Source: Adenophora triphylla var. japonica
Lineage: Eukaryota > Streptophyta > Magnoliopsida > Asterales > Campanulaceae
Assembly (NCBI GenBank): GCA_022495995.1
Contig: JAFEMH010002592.1
Coordinates: 1 to 64,000 of the forward strand
Direction: 5' to 3'
DNA: 64,000 nt
The position numbers and the translations under genes are program-made. Under the pieces are notes generated by a model that was not told the DNA's origin, searched no databases, and saw only the letters and a list, made by a program, of their open reading frames with translations. Positions 36,362 through 47,977 of the stretch are shown here, one piece after another; within the stretch, counting starts at the first letter, position 1; every line of letters starts with the position of its first letter.

Positions 36362-38116
36362 TGTAAGTGCTCCAATTTGAGCTTGTTAGAATTTTCGTTA
36401 TAAAATTAACGAAAGTTATAACATTTCTAACAATTCCTAACTATCCTAACATTTCTAACAAAGTGAGGGTAAAATGGGCATTGTTATTTAAGGTTAAACC
36501 TTAAAAAGAATCTTAAAAAGAAAAACAAAAGAATAAAACCACAAATAGAAATCTTTGGAAACATAAGCGGTGGTCAATTTGAATTTTGAAAAAGATTATT
36601 CCTTGTGTCCAAAGCTGGAAGCGGCAATTAATGAACGGTGCACGCGATCGGATCCATCCGCGCGGACATGTTTGCATTTTCAGGAGGGCTATAAATTGAG
36701 CCCTCCGAGTCACAAAAATAAGGGAGGAAGAACACAATAGCAACGAAGTTACGGCGAAATATAGAGAGAAAACGGTGAGAATTCTCAAGAATTGTCACCT
36801 TTTTCTTTCCAATCTTTCCCAACTCATACTCATCCACTCACTCTCATATTAAAGCCCTAAACACTCATACACTCAAGCCAAACACTCAAGAACACAAGGA
36901 AGATTGGTAAACCCTCCTCTTCCTAACCCTAAATCTCATCCATGCATGCATCTTCAAACTACAAAATGTAGTTCTTTCATCTTCTTTCTCTAGATCTAAG
37001 AAGATCACCATGGAAGACCATCTCCATGGATGATCTTCTACAAAGATCAACATTATTTTCAAAGCTTTTCTTGTTTACTTGCAAAAATGCACTTTCAAAA
37101 CCCTAGAAAACCATTTTCAAGCACTAAATCTTGATTTCAAAGGGTAAAATCCCCCTCCCCAAGCAAATGAAATGCTTAGTCCTAATGTACCCCAAGGATG
37201 GTTTGGTATAGTTGATTCACCACTAAAATGTCTAGTGATCACTAACCAAAACCTAGGGAAATGGGGACAAGCATGGATGCAAAACCCCCCTTAAAATCAT
37301 ATTTTCTTTCTTGAGAAGTTGCTGTCCAGTAGCAATTTTCTCAGACCTCAGTCCATGGTCTTAATTTTTGGACACAGATGAACTTGGAATTTGGTGTTGA
37401 CTACAAAACACTTTTTGTAGCCAACATCCAGAGCTTTCCAGACATATTTTTACCTTATTTTTTGGGTGAGTAAAACTCCTCTTTTCAATTTTTCTTTCAG
37501 AGGCTAGTTCATCAGCTTCTGGGAATCCAGATCTCATATCTGAGGTTTCCAGAAGGTTTTGACCCCTCAAATCTTCTCCAAAATGGAAATTTCTTTCACA
37601 CAAAGTTTATTCAAGGAGTCTAGAGAAACTTTCATTCTCTGAGTTCATCCAGATTATGAAGTTTTAGGACCCTTGAATCCATTTCAAAATCAGGTGTCTG
37701 CTGCCATTTCCTTCTGGCAGAAGTGACTTCTCAACTTCAAAAGGTTTTTTGAGTACCAAATCTCAAACCAAAAATTCTCCAAAAAATCATGGGATCAGTT
37801 TAAAGTCTTAAAAAGACATCCCAACTTTTACTTTTTCCAGTTTCATCTTATTTTGGCCAAAACACACACACACACACACAAATGATTTTCAGCTTGGAAG
37901 ACTCGTTTTTACGAGGCGCGTCGGGTGCACACTAACGTCCTTCCCGACGCGTAACATGACCTCCGAACCTAAATCTCTGATCTCGGGCTTTTTTCAAAGT
38001 TTTGCCCTTCAAAATTAAAATGGCGTGGCGACTCCGTTTTTTCCGGTTTTATTTGGTTTTTCAAAGAAACGCAAAAATCGAATTTTTCCCGCGAAAAAGG
38101 CAACACCATCGTTACA
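36362..38116 (+). repeat. D 3' LTR
   Basis: 1755 bp, matching the 5' LTR. Differences cluster at 36548-36775 and all involve CAG or CTG, for example TTCTGG to TTACGG and AACAGTG to AACGGTG. From about 36780 to the end the copies agree apart from homopolymer and dinucleotide length. Confidence 0.9.
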
Positions 38117-38942
38117 GCTGGGGACATCCCAAAGGAGAAAAGCTTTCATTTTCAAAATAAACGATACCCGGTATATAGGTGGAAACCATTTAACCTTCCT
38201 GTATCGCTTCCTAACCCGGGGCTTGGGATAAACGGTGGTTTAACAATCCCACGTACCGGTATCTCTTTTCGAGAAAAAAATAATAATAAAAAGAAAGCTT
38301 TTTTTCCTTTGAGCGGGTTAGACTCCCGTCACGGATTCCAATTATCGTGCTTGCTTTCTTTCCTCGCATTGCATTGCATCATTTGCATCTTGGGAATTGT
38401 GCATACTCTGAACAGGAAGCCTACTGAAAGGTGCCTAAGATATTCGGGAAGCAACCTGAAATTGCAAAGGAGTGGAACCTGGAAAATTGATCCATGCAGT
38501 CGTACGGCTTAATCCTCCTTGGATTCATACCGGGCGGCCTCAATGGCAATTCCACCAGGAAAAATTGAGATTAATCTGGCAGCCTTGGCAGCTTGGGGCT
38601 ATTCAGTCCCAAGACTGACTGGGGCTCCCAAAAAATTTACGTGCCTTATCTGTTACATTTTCCCCCGTCCCGAAAAATCATTCCTTTAAAACACATTTCT
38701 GAAAATCTCTGTTTTAAGTCAAAAAGAAATATTTTTAGGAGGCCTCACGCTACGCGCACCTTATATATCCTGTACACTTTGCACGCACGTCCCTTTAAAC
38801 CCGGGGTGGTTTTTCAATTGCAGTCACGGACAGCCTTACGATGCTCCCGGGCGCGCACGCAATTACCCCAAACTCCCCATGGCAGCCAGTGTCGACCAAT
38901 GCATAGTCTGTGTCACACGTTTCAAAAAACTGTGACTTTTTA
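38117..38942 (+). other. C leader, first part
   Basis: 38117-38121 is the right GCTGG duplication of D. C's leader follows and is about three-quarters similar to D's leader (GGTGGAAACCATT, CAATCCCACGTACCGGTAT, GTGTCGACCA). It is interrupted by element E. Confidence 0.7.
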
Positions 38943-41740
38943 TGTGAGCACCCCAACCCGGGACCTAACACGTGTCCCGAGCTTGAGAAGCTCAAACTAA
39001 GAAAACCCATCTTAGATTTTTAAAACTTTTATTTGCCTTTACAAGAAAACCAATTCTCAATTTCCCATAAACAAAATCAAATAATAATATCTCCACTTGG
39101 AGGAATTTAAACAAATACTTTAATAACCATACTTAGTTAATTACATTGAAAACCCTAATTAACATTGTTTAACAAAAGAGTTTTCCTTACAACTTATAAA
39201 AGAGTAATATTTAAATATGACTTCCGACAACCCACTCATATACCTATCCTGACAAATCCCAAAAGCAAGAGCCCAAACTCTTTCCCTGCCTCACCGGTTC
39301 AGTCACCTGTCTCAGCACAATCTAAAACAGTAAAAGGGAAGGGGTGAGAATAAATCTCAATAAGCTATTATGAATGCAGCAAGATGCCAAACAAGATGCA
39401 ACACATAGCATGGTTACACTTAGCACATTATTAAAGCGATAAACACCTTACATTACCTCATTTTACCTTTCCCGTCTGAACAATAAGTCGTACAACGTGG
39501 GAGTGAAACTCCTCTCTTTGGTGAATTGCCTCCAGCACATTCACCGCTTATAGGACTCATACTCCGTAGATCCATATAAGAAAATCGGATACTAAATCGA
39601 GTATCCAACAATATCACCGCTATCTCGTAAAGCTTTTGGCTTAATACGTAAGCATTCCCTAATCACCAAATCGCAAATGGCCCGTAAGGCTTTTGGCTCA
39701 ATACAGTCGCTAGCACACCCACTCTGTGGCCACAGAGGGGAAAGGTCACAGGTATGATGAACCTTCAATCACTTATAGAACAAATCAGTAATTGATTGAA
39801 TTCCACCATACCCCCTTATCATTCATAACACGTTCAAGCACATAATAGATACTTGAAATAAATCCACAAAAAGGGATAATAATATAACAACATGGTAAAA
39901 TATACTCATGTTAAATCAATACTATAGTGCCATATTCATTTAATACACTATGCATAATACCATTAACGAATATAAAATCAAATAAGGTATCCATATAACC
40001 ACATAATCCACACCGGGATGCAATATAATCAATATGCCAGATAATCCACAATTGGGATACAATACAACCATATACCAAATAATCCACACCGGGATGCAAT
40101 ATAACAATATCAAATAATCCCCACTTGGGATACCATGCCACAATGTGATACACAAACATCTCTGACTAAAACAATAATGTAATTATAGTCTCTACACTAT
40201 TCAACTAATCATCAAGGGTATGAGGCAAGTAAGGCCACTATGTATCATAAACCATTCCTACATAATCATTACACAACCTCGAATATCCTTAATAAAAGTT
40301 CAAGATCTACTTCCCAAGTTTGAACCACTTTGGTGAAGTTACAATTCAAGCTTATCAACCATTTTCCGGACAATATTCTATATCACAAGGTCTCTATGAA
40401 GGTTTCAGCTCAATTTACCATGTGGGAGTCACAATTTATAAGTGATCAATCAAGCTTACTAAACTAATTCAGGTTCAGCTTTAAAGTGAGGTCTGGGGTC
40501 TTGGGCGACCGCCCTTGCCACTTGGGCGACCGCCCAAGTGAGTTTCAAAATGTATACTAGTTCCTGCCCTCATGGGCGACCGCACACACCTCTTGGGCGA
40601 CCGCCCAAGAGGGATTTCAAAGAAGCCAAGGTTTCTTCCCACATGGGCGGCCGCTCAAGCTCCCATGGGCGACCGCCCAATGTCCCTTTCCAGCAACCCA
40701 GATTTTCTAAAGTCCCTTTTTACCTCTTTTCTTTCCTTTCTAACCTTCCTTAGTTTCATGAACACCCAAAAGGACTTCCTAGCTTTACTAAGTTCATCAT
40801 AATTCATGTAAACCCAAAATAATGTAAACCTAGATTATTTATCACTAAATCTTCCACCCATTTCATATATTCTAAATCATCTTCCATGAACATTAACCTC
40901 ATTCTATTTCATTTACCAAATCACTCAACTCTTATAAAGTTTCCAAAGCATGAAACAATCATCAATATAAAAAGAACAACATTAAAGTCATTAACCTTTT
41001 ATTTTCTTTATACCCTCCTTCTTCCAACTTAAACCCCCCATTTCATACTAAAAATCAATTCATTCTTAATTACCCATTTTACTCAAATAACCTTATTTAA
41101 AAATACAACATCCTTTTTCTTTTTACAAAATATTTCTTAACACATAAAATGTGCAATATTTAGAAAGAAGTCATAATAACTTACCTTAGAATAGGAGATG
41201 GATTATGGATTTCTTTAGCTTGATAAGTTCCCCTAGTCGTCCCGAACACAAATGTACACCCGAATTGGAAAATGGAGGAGGATTGAGCTTACAAGCAGCT
41301 TGGAAGAGATGGCCTTTTGGAAGGAGTTCCCATGGATATTTTTGGAAGGAGGAAGATGAAGGATAAGGGATGGGGAGGTTAATAATGAAGGGTGAGGGAA
41401 AACGGTATGAAGAAGTATGGGGAGGGATTCAAGGGTATGGCCCCCCCTTCACTCCCAATTAATTGAGGCTTTCACCAATCTACACTCAAACCCTTTACTT
41501 CCTTCCTTTATATAAGAAAACTTAACTACTCACATTTTATTTATTTATCCATTCTATTATTATACTTCTCCCAAGAACATTATTTTATTTCCCAATCGTT
41601 TCATCCTAATATAAGAAGTCAAGGATATAAAATGAACACATAATATTATCAATATTATTAAAAGCACATAAAGTCAAAAATCAATATAAAAGGTATATAA
41701 TATGATACTAAAATAGGTCCCTAGGGTTAGGGTCGTTACA
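38943..41740 (-). repeat. E 3' LTR
   Basis: The 3' copy in the element's direction. It carries six copies of a palindrome of the type GGGCGACCGCCC at 40499-40683 and a TATA-like CTTATATAAA at about 41507-41516. A patch at 39540-39700 differs from the other LTR at CAG and CTG positions. The polypurine tract is next to it at about 41741-41760. Confidence 0.9.
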
Positions 41741-42951
41741 TTCACTCTCCCTTAAAGAAAATTCGTCCCGAATTTTAAACTAGCTTACCTTAAGGATCAA
41801 TAACAAAGGTTACCTCTCATGCATTTCAAATTACAATTTCCAAATAGTTTCCTTAACGGCATGATTTTTCTATACATTTTCACAACCTGAATACCCTAGG
41901 ATTTCAATTCCCTAATCTATAATTCTAATAACTCTCAATGGTTCTCCCGCATAATTCTAATCCGTATAATCATCATTAGTGGAAGAACTCCATACAAATG
42001 AGGGATCAAACAAATGATTTTTCCATACCAAGCTTCACACAGTATCACTTCAATGTTAAACTAAAACTGCTATTATCCACAATTCGCTAAGGTTAATTAA
42101 AATTCCCGAGTTTTAGAGGAGATCCATCACACACATAACCTATTCCTCAAGAATCTGAATAGTATTCTAATCTCTCCCTTTCGACTAACTAAATCTTCCA
42201 ACTCTTAGGATCGGTAACAATCCTCATAAGATCCATGGTAACATCCGAGTTTAAGACTATAGAACCCAAATTTTGGAATCCACTCGAGCCAACTCACACT
42301 AGCTAAACTTTGCATACAAGAACTCCTCACAAGGAATCATTAACCCAACTCTCAAATAATTTTCATGATCTTCCCGGAACTTTAATTAACAAAGAGACCA
42401 TCAATCCTAACTACCATAAAGCCATCAAACTAAGGATTAAAATTCCGATTATCATACTTAGAATCAACACATGAGATACCTTAATGGAAACACAATTACC
42501 ATCTACTCACAACTAGAACGAAAATTTTCCGGAAAGACTTCTTATGCAAGTCTAACACATACTAATTACCCTTCACATTTTTAACCAAAACTTTCTGCCT
42601 TTAATGCTTATATAACAAGAGTACCATATAAAGGTTTATCTATATCAAATACTAATGTAATCAAATTAGGTATAGAAAAGGAGACTCACTTCTTATGATA
42701 GTCTACCAATGCACAACAACTACTTACCCATCTAGGTCAAGTATATCTCAAAATCATAAATTGGTAATCATACCAAATCAGCTGGCAATACATGCTCAGC
42801 CCTAACCACATCACCACCGTGGCAAACCAAAGGAGATTTGAGGTATTCTCTCATAAGAGCAGAATCCTCTAACAATAAAACAAATTCTCAAGTAATGTAT
42901 GCCATAAAGAAGCAACATGTGATGCTAAACATAAATGATATGAAACAGGAT

Positions 42952-43932
42952 TTATAAAATGTGACCCCTAACTTCTGAGACAGGGAATATACCTCGAAGG
43001 ACCACTGAGGGATCTATCTCTCCTGGACCCGAAACACACACTCGATCACAGACCTTCTCTTTCGGTTTCCCTTCGTTATCCCTTTTGGTACCACCTCTTT
43101 GTCGTCCACCCGGCTGACCACTGCTTAAAGCTCGTCCCCGCTGAAACTTTGGACAATTTCTCCTAAAGTGTCCCATTTCTCCACACTTAATACACCTACC
43201 TTGCTTACTCCAACAATGATCTTCGGTATATCCAATCTTCTTGCAAAATTTACAAATCATCCCATATTGTTTGGATATTGGCCTAGACGAAGAAGCTACA
43301 ACAAGTTCCCCTCTCACACTTCCTGAAGTTAAAGCCCTTGGCTGTCCTCTAATGATTTTGGATCCTTGTCCTAGATACTTTGGTTTATTTCTAATCCCAC
43401 CTTCAGATTTTTCACTATTTTCCTCAATGCTATTCTCAATCTTATATGCTCTATCTATGGCTGTCTGATAATTGGTGAAGCTATCAATCACTAATTTCTT
43501 CCTAAACTCAACCCTCAAACCTGTTACAAACCTAAGAACTCTTCTCACTTCATCCGATACCAAATGAGGGCAACACCTAGCTAATTCCTCAAACCGGACT
43601 GAATACTGATTCACCGTCATGTTCCCTTGTTTTAGTCCTAAGAATTCAATCTCCTTCCTATCCCTTGTAACCATTGTAATAAAATAATCCTCGAACTGTT
43701 GAGTGAAATTATCCCAAGTCTGGGGCGTATGATCCCGCTCCCAACTTCCCTTCAAATTATGCCACCACTGATCAGCTGGACCTTCAAGTTTGAAAATGGC
43801 ATACTTAACTTTCTCTTCGTTGCGACTCTCCATAACTTCAAAGATTTTGTTCATTTTCTCTAACCATTTTTCTGCCTTTAACGGATCCAGATACCCATTA
43901 AAACTCGGTGGATTCATCTTCACATTTCCCAT
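42952..43932 (-). pseudogene. E gag
   Basis: Gag with the retrotransposon gag core (WLEKMNKIFEVM, GPADQWWHNLK, FEDYF, LKQGNMTVNQYSVRFEELAR) and two zinc-knuckle boxes near the C-terminus: the second, CIKCGEMGHFRRNCP, is a complete CX2CX4HX4C, the first has Tyr for His. The protein would form the particle and bind RNA. An N-terminal segment starting at an ATG near 44099 lies in another frame, so one or two frameshifts separate the natural start. No protease follows; about 1.2 kb of AT-rich DNA (41761-42951) replaces pol. Confidence 0.85.
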
Positions 43933-44200
43933 CCATCACTTTGACATCCCTCATGTCGATTCGGAACTGATCCTCTAGTCTCCATATTATGTGCAAACAT
44001 CCTGAATAATTTCATCATTTCTTCATTCTGAATTCTGCCTATACCCATATCTCCTTCATTTCCTAGAACCTTTCGTTGATCATCATTGCTTCCGGCCATT
44101 AGAACGAACTCCTACATTAAACACTCGGCGTCAATTACCGCACATTCTCCCTTAGTTTAGACATCTACCCTTGACCTCTAAACTAAGCTCTGATACCAAC

Positions 44201-46998
44201 TGTGAGCACCCCAACCCGGGACCTAACACGTGTCCCGAGCTTAAGAAGCTCAAACTAAGAAAACCCATCTTAGATTTTTAAAACTTTTATTTGCCTTTAC
44301 AAGAAAACCAATTCTCAATTTCCCATAAACAAAATCAAATAATAATATCTCCACTTGGAGGAATTTAAACAAATACTTTAATAACCATACTTAGTTAATT
44401 ACATTGAAAACCCTAATTAACATTGTTTAACAAAAGAGTTTTCCTTACAACTTATAAAAGAGTAATATTTAAATATGACTTCCGACAACCCACTCATATA
44501 CCTATCCTGACAAATCCCAAAAGCAAGAGCCCAAACTCTTTCCCCGGCCTCACTGGTCAGTCACTGTCTCAGCACAATCTAAAACAAGAAAGGGAAGGGG
44601 TGAGAATAAATCTCAATAAGCTATTATGAATGCAAAGAAGATGCCAAACAAGATGCAACACATAGCATGGTTACACTTAGCACATTATTAAAGCGATAAA
44701 CACCTTACGTTACCTCATTTTACCTTTCTCGTCTGAACAATAAGTCGTACAACGTGGGAGTGAAACTCCTCTCTTTGGTGAATTGCCTCCAGCACATTCA
44801 CCGCTTATAGGACTCATACTCCAGAGATCCATATAAGAAAATCAGACACTAAATCAGAGTATCCAACAATATCACCGCTATCTGTAAAGCTTTTGGCTTA
44901 ATACAGAAGCATTCCCCCTAATCACCAAATCGCAGCGGTCTGTAAGGCTTTTGGCTCAATACAGTCGCTAGCACACCCACTCTGTGGCCACAGAGGGGAA
45001 AGGTCACAGGTATGATGAACCTTCAATCACTTATAGAACAAATCAGTAATTGATTGAATTCCATCATACCCCCTTATCATTCATAACACGTTCAAGTACA
45101 TAATAGATACTTGAAATAAATCCACAAAAAGGGATAATAATATAACAACATGGTAAAATATACTCATGTTAAATCAATACTATAGTGCCATATTCATTTA
45201 ATACACTATGCATAATACCATTAACGAATATAAATTCAAATAAGGTATCCATATAACCACATAATCCACACCGGGATGCAATATAATCAATATGCCAGAT
45301 AATCCACAATTGGGATACAATACATCCATATACCAAATAATCCACACCGGGATGCAATATAACAATACCAAATAATCCCCGCTTGGGATACCATGCCACA
45401 ATGTGATACACAAACATCTCTGACTAACGCAATAATGTAATTATAGTCTCTACACTATTCAACTAATCATCAAGGGTATGAGGCAAGTAAGGCCACTATG
45501 TATCATAAACCATTCCTACATAATCATTACACAACCTCGAATATCCTTAATAAAAGTTCAAGATCTACTTCCCAAGTTTGAACCACTTTGGTGAAGTTAC
45601 AATTCAAGCTTATCAACCATTTTCCGGACAATATTCTATATCACAAGGTCTCTATGAAGGTTCAAGCTCAATTTACCAAGTGGGAGTCATAATTTATAAG
45701 TGATCAATCAAGCTTACTAAACTAATTCAGGTTCAGCTTTAAAGTGAGGTCTGGGGTCTTGGGCGACCGCCCTTGCCACTTGGGCGACCGCCCAAGTGAG
45801 TTTCAAAATGTATACTAGTTCCTGCCCTCATGGGCGACCGCACACACCTCTTGGGCGACCGCCCAAGAGGGATTTCAAAGAAGCCAAGGTTTCTGCCCAC
45901 ATGGGCGGCCGCTCAAGCTCCCATGGGCGACCGCCCAAGGTCCCTTTCCAGCAACCCAGATTTTCTAAAGTCCCTTTTTACCTCTTTTCTTTCCTTTCTA
46001 ACCTTCCTTAGTTTCATGAACACCCAAAAGGATTTCCTAGCTTTACTAAGTTCATCATAATTCATGTAAACCCAAAATAATGTAAACCTAGATTATTTAT
46101 CACTAAATCTTCCACCCATTTCATATATTCTAAATCATCTTCCATGAACATTAACCTCATTCTATTTCATTTACCAAATCACTCAACTCTTATAAAGTTT
46201 CCAAAGCATGAAACAATCATCAATATAACAAGAACAATATTAAAGTCATTAACCTTTTATTTTCTTTATACCCTCCTTCTTCCAACTTAAACCCCCCATT
46301 TCATACTAAAAATCAATTCATCCTTAATTACCCATTTTACTCAAATAACCTTATTTAAAAATACAACATCCTTTTTCTTTTTACAAAATATTCCTTAACA
46401 CATAAAATGTGCAATATTTAGAAAGAAGTCATAATAACTTACCTTAGAATAGGAGATGGATTATGAATTTCTTTAGCTTGATAAGTTCCCCTAGTCGTCC
46501 CGAACACAAATGTACACCCGAATTGGAAAATGGAGGAGGATTGAGCTTACAAATAGCTTGGAAGAGATGGCCTTTTGGAAGGAGTTCCCATGGATATTTT
46601 TGGAAGGAGGAAGATGAAGGATAAGGGATGGGGAGGTTAATAATGAAGGGTGAGGGAAAAAGGTATGAAGAAGTATGGGGAGGGATTCAAGGGTATGGCC
46701 CCCCCTTCACTCCCAATTAATTGAGGCTTTCACCAATCTACACTCAAACCCTTTACTTCCTTCCTTTACATAAGAAAACTTAACTACTCACATTTTATTT
46801 ATTTATCCATTCTATTATTATACTTCTCCCAAGAACATTATTTTATTTCCCAATCGTTTCATCCTAATATAAGAAGTCAAGGATATAAAATGAACACATA
46901 GTATTATCAATAATATTAAAAGCACATAAAGTCAAAAATCAATATAAAAGGTATATAATATGATACTAAAATAGGTGCCTAGGGTTAGGGTCGTTACA
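44201..46998 (-). repeat. E 5' LTR
   Basis: The 5' copy (high coordinates). The same GGGCGACCGCCC palindromes are at 45757-45941. The TATA region reads TTATGTAAA on the minus strand where the other copy has TTATATAAA, so promoter strength may be reduced. Confidence 0.9.
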
Positions 46999-47795
46999 TT
47001 TTTGGTTGGTTTTTGGTCTAGTCCGTGTCATACAGCCCAGTTGCATATCCCCGTAAAGGTTAAGCCTTAGTCTATAACGGAAGTCAAGATCTTCCGCACA
47101 AGCGGAGCTCTGCCAAAATTCCGACAAAGGAAAAAATGGCAAGATCTTGACTCCGGCATTGACTTTAACCTTGACCTGCACGGAATGCGTAAGAGTCGAG
47201 ATCGAGTCTGTGCCAAAAGTCCAAAGATCTTCCGCACAAGCGGAGCTCTGCCAAAATTCTGACAAAGGAAAAAATGGCAAGATCTTGACTCCTGCGTTGA
47301 CTTTGACCTTGACCTGCATGGAATGCGTAAGAGTCGAGACCGAGTTTGTGCCAAAAATCCAAAGATCTTTCGCTCAAAGCGAAGCTCTGCCAAAATTTCG
47401 ACAAGGAAAAATTGGCAAGATCTTGGCCCGGCATTGACTTCGATTTTGACTCACGCACTGCGTATGCAACGAAGTTCAATGTGACACTGTGTAATCCGGA
47501 TTTTGCCGCCCGACCCATGCCTATTATCTTCTCGGACATTACCGAAAAGTCAAAACGTCAATCGCGCAAGCGAAATTCTGCCAAAATTCCGTTAAGGCCG
47601 AAAGACGAGACTTTCCCGATATTGCCTTGACTATAATTCACATCGCTCGTGCGTTAAAAGTTCCTATGACCCGCTAGACCCGTTAGGAGCGTTCTTCTCT
47701 CTCGGTCGGTGAGATCCGCGTGCCCTATAGGACCCTAGCCCGGGGCTGTCCACCCTGGGAGGTCGAAATACAGGTGAAATACGATCAAGCCATCC
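46999..47795 (+). repeat. C leader, second part, with three 138-bp repeats
   Basis: Leader resumes after E. About 47088-47500 holds three units of about 138 bp beginning AGATCTTCCGCACAAGCGGA. 47726-47790 is the block shared with D's leader (CCCTATAGGACC, GGGAGGTCGAAATACAGG). Gag-pol, expected next, is absent: the sequence passes straight to the 3' side of the PMD gene. Confidence 0.75.
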
Positions 47796-47977
47796 AGTTC
47801 AAGCCATTTATCATACCATCCTCATTTCATAAACTCATGCAACAGAAGGAGCTAACAATGTACATACAAAATAAAAGAGACCAAGTCTAAAAGATGTGCA
47901 TAGCAAAATAGCGTGATATGTTTTCCCTAAAAGGGTACAATAACCAAAAAGTCATAATAATCTAGGGGGGAAGGGGG

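Larger units (their letters stand above)
19216..38116 (+). mobile_element. Element D: complete-length Tat-lineage element with antisense genes
   Basis: An 18.9-kb element with LTRs at 19216-20973 and 36362-38116 and the duplication GCTGG (19211-19215, 38117-38121). It contains PBS, leader, degenerate gag, protease, RT, RNase H, second RNase H and integrase on +, then DUF7745-like and PMD-like genes on -, tandem repeats, two hairpin boxes and a PPT-like GAGGGGCT. The LTRs are almost identical except in a stretch (36548-36775) where every difference touches CAG or CTG. The heavy pol damage is at odds with the young LTRs and may be partly artefact. Confidence 0.9.
38943..46998 (-). mobile_element. 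Element E: gag-only LTR element of another gypsy lineage
   Basis: Minus-strand element with 2798-bp LTRs (38943-41740, 44201-46998), internal region only 2460 bp. The LTR starts TGTAACGACC on the minus strand. The PBS TTGGTATCAGAGC (44200-44186) matches the initiator-Met tRNA type. Gag is present; protease, RT, RNase H and integrase are missing, so it is non-autonomous. Flanks are TTTTA and TTTTT, an imperfect 5-bp duplication. The gag and PBS fit chromoviruses of the Tekay/Del kind, from memory. Confidence 0.85.
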
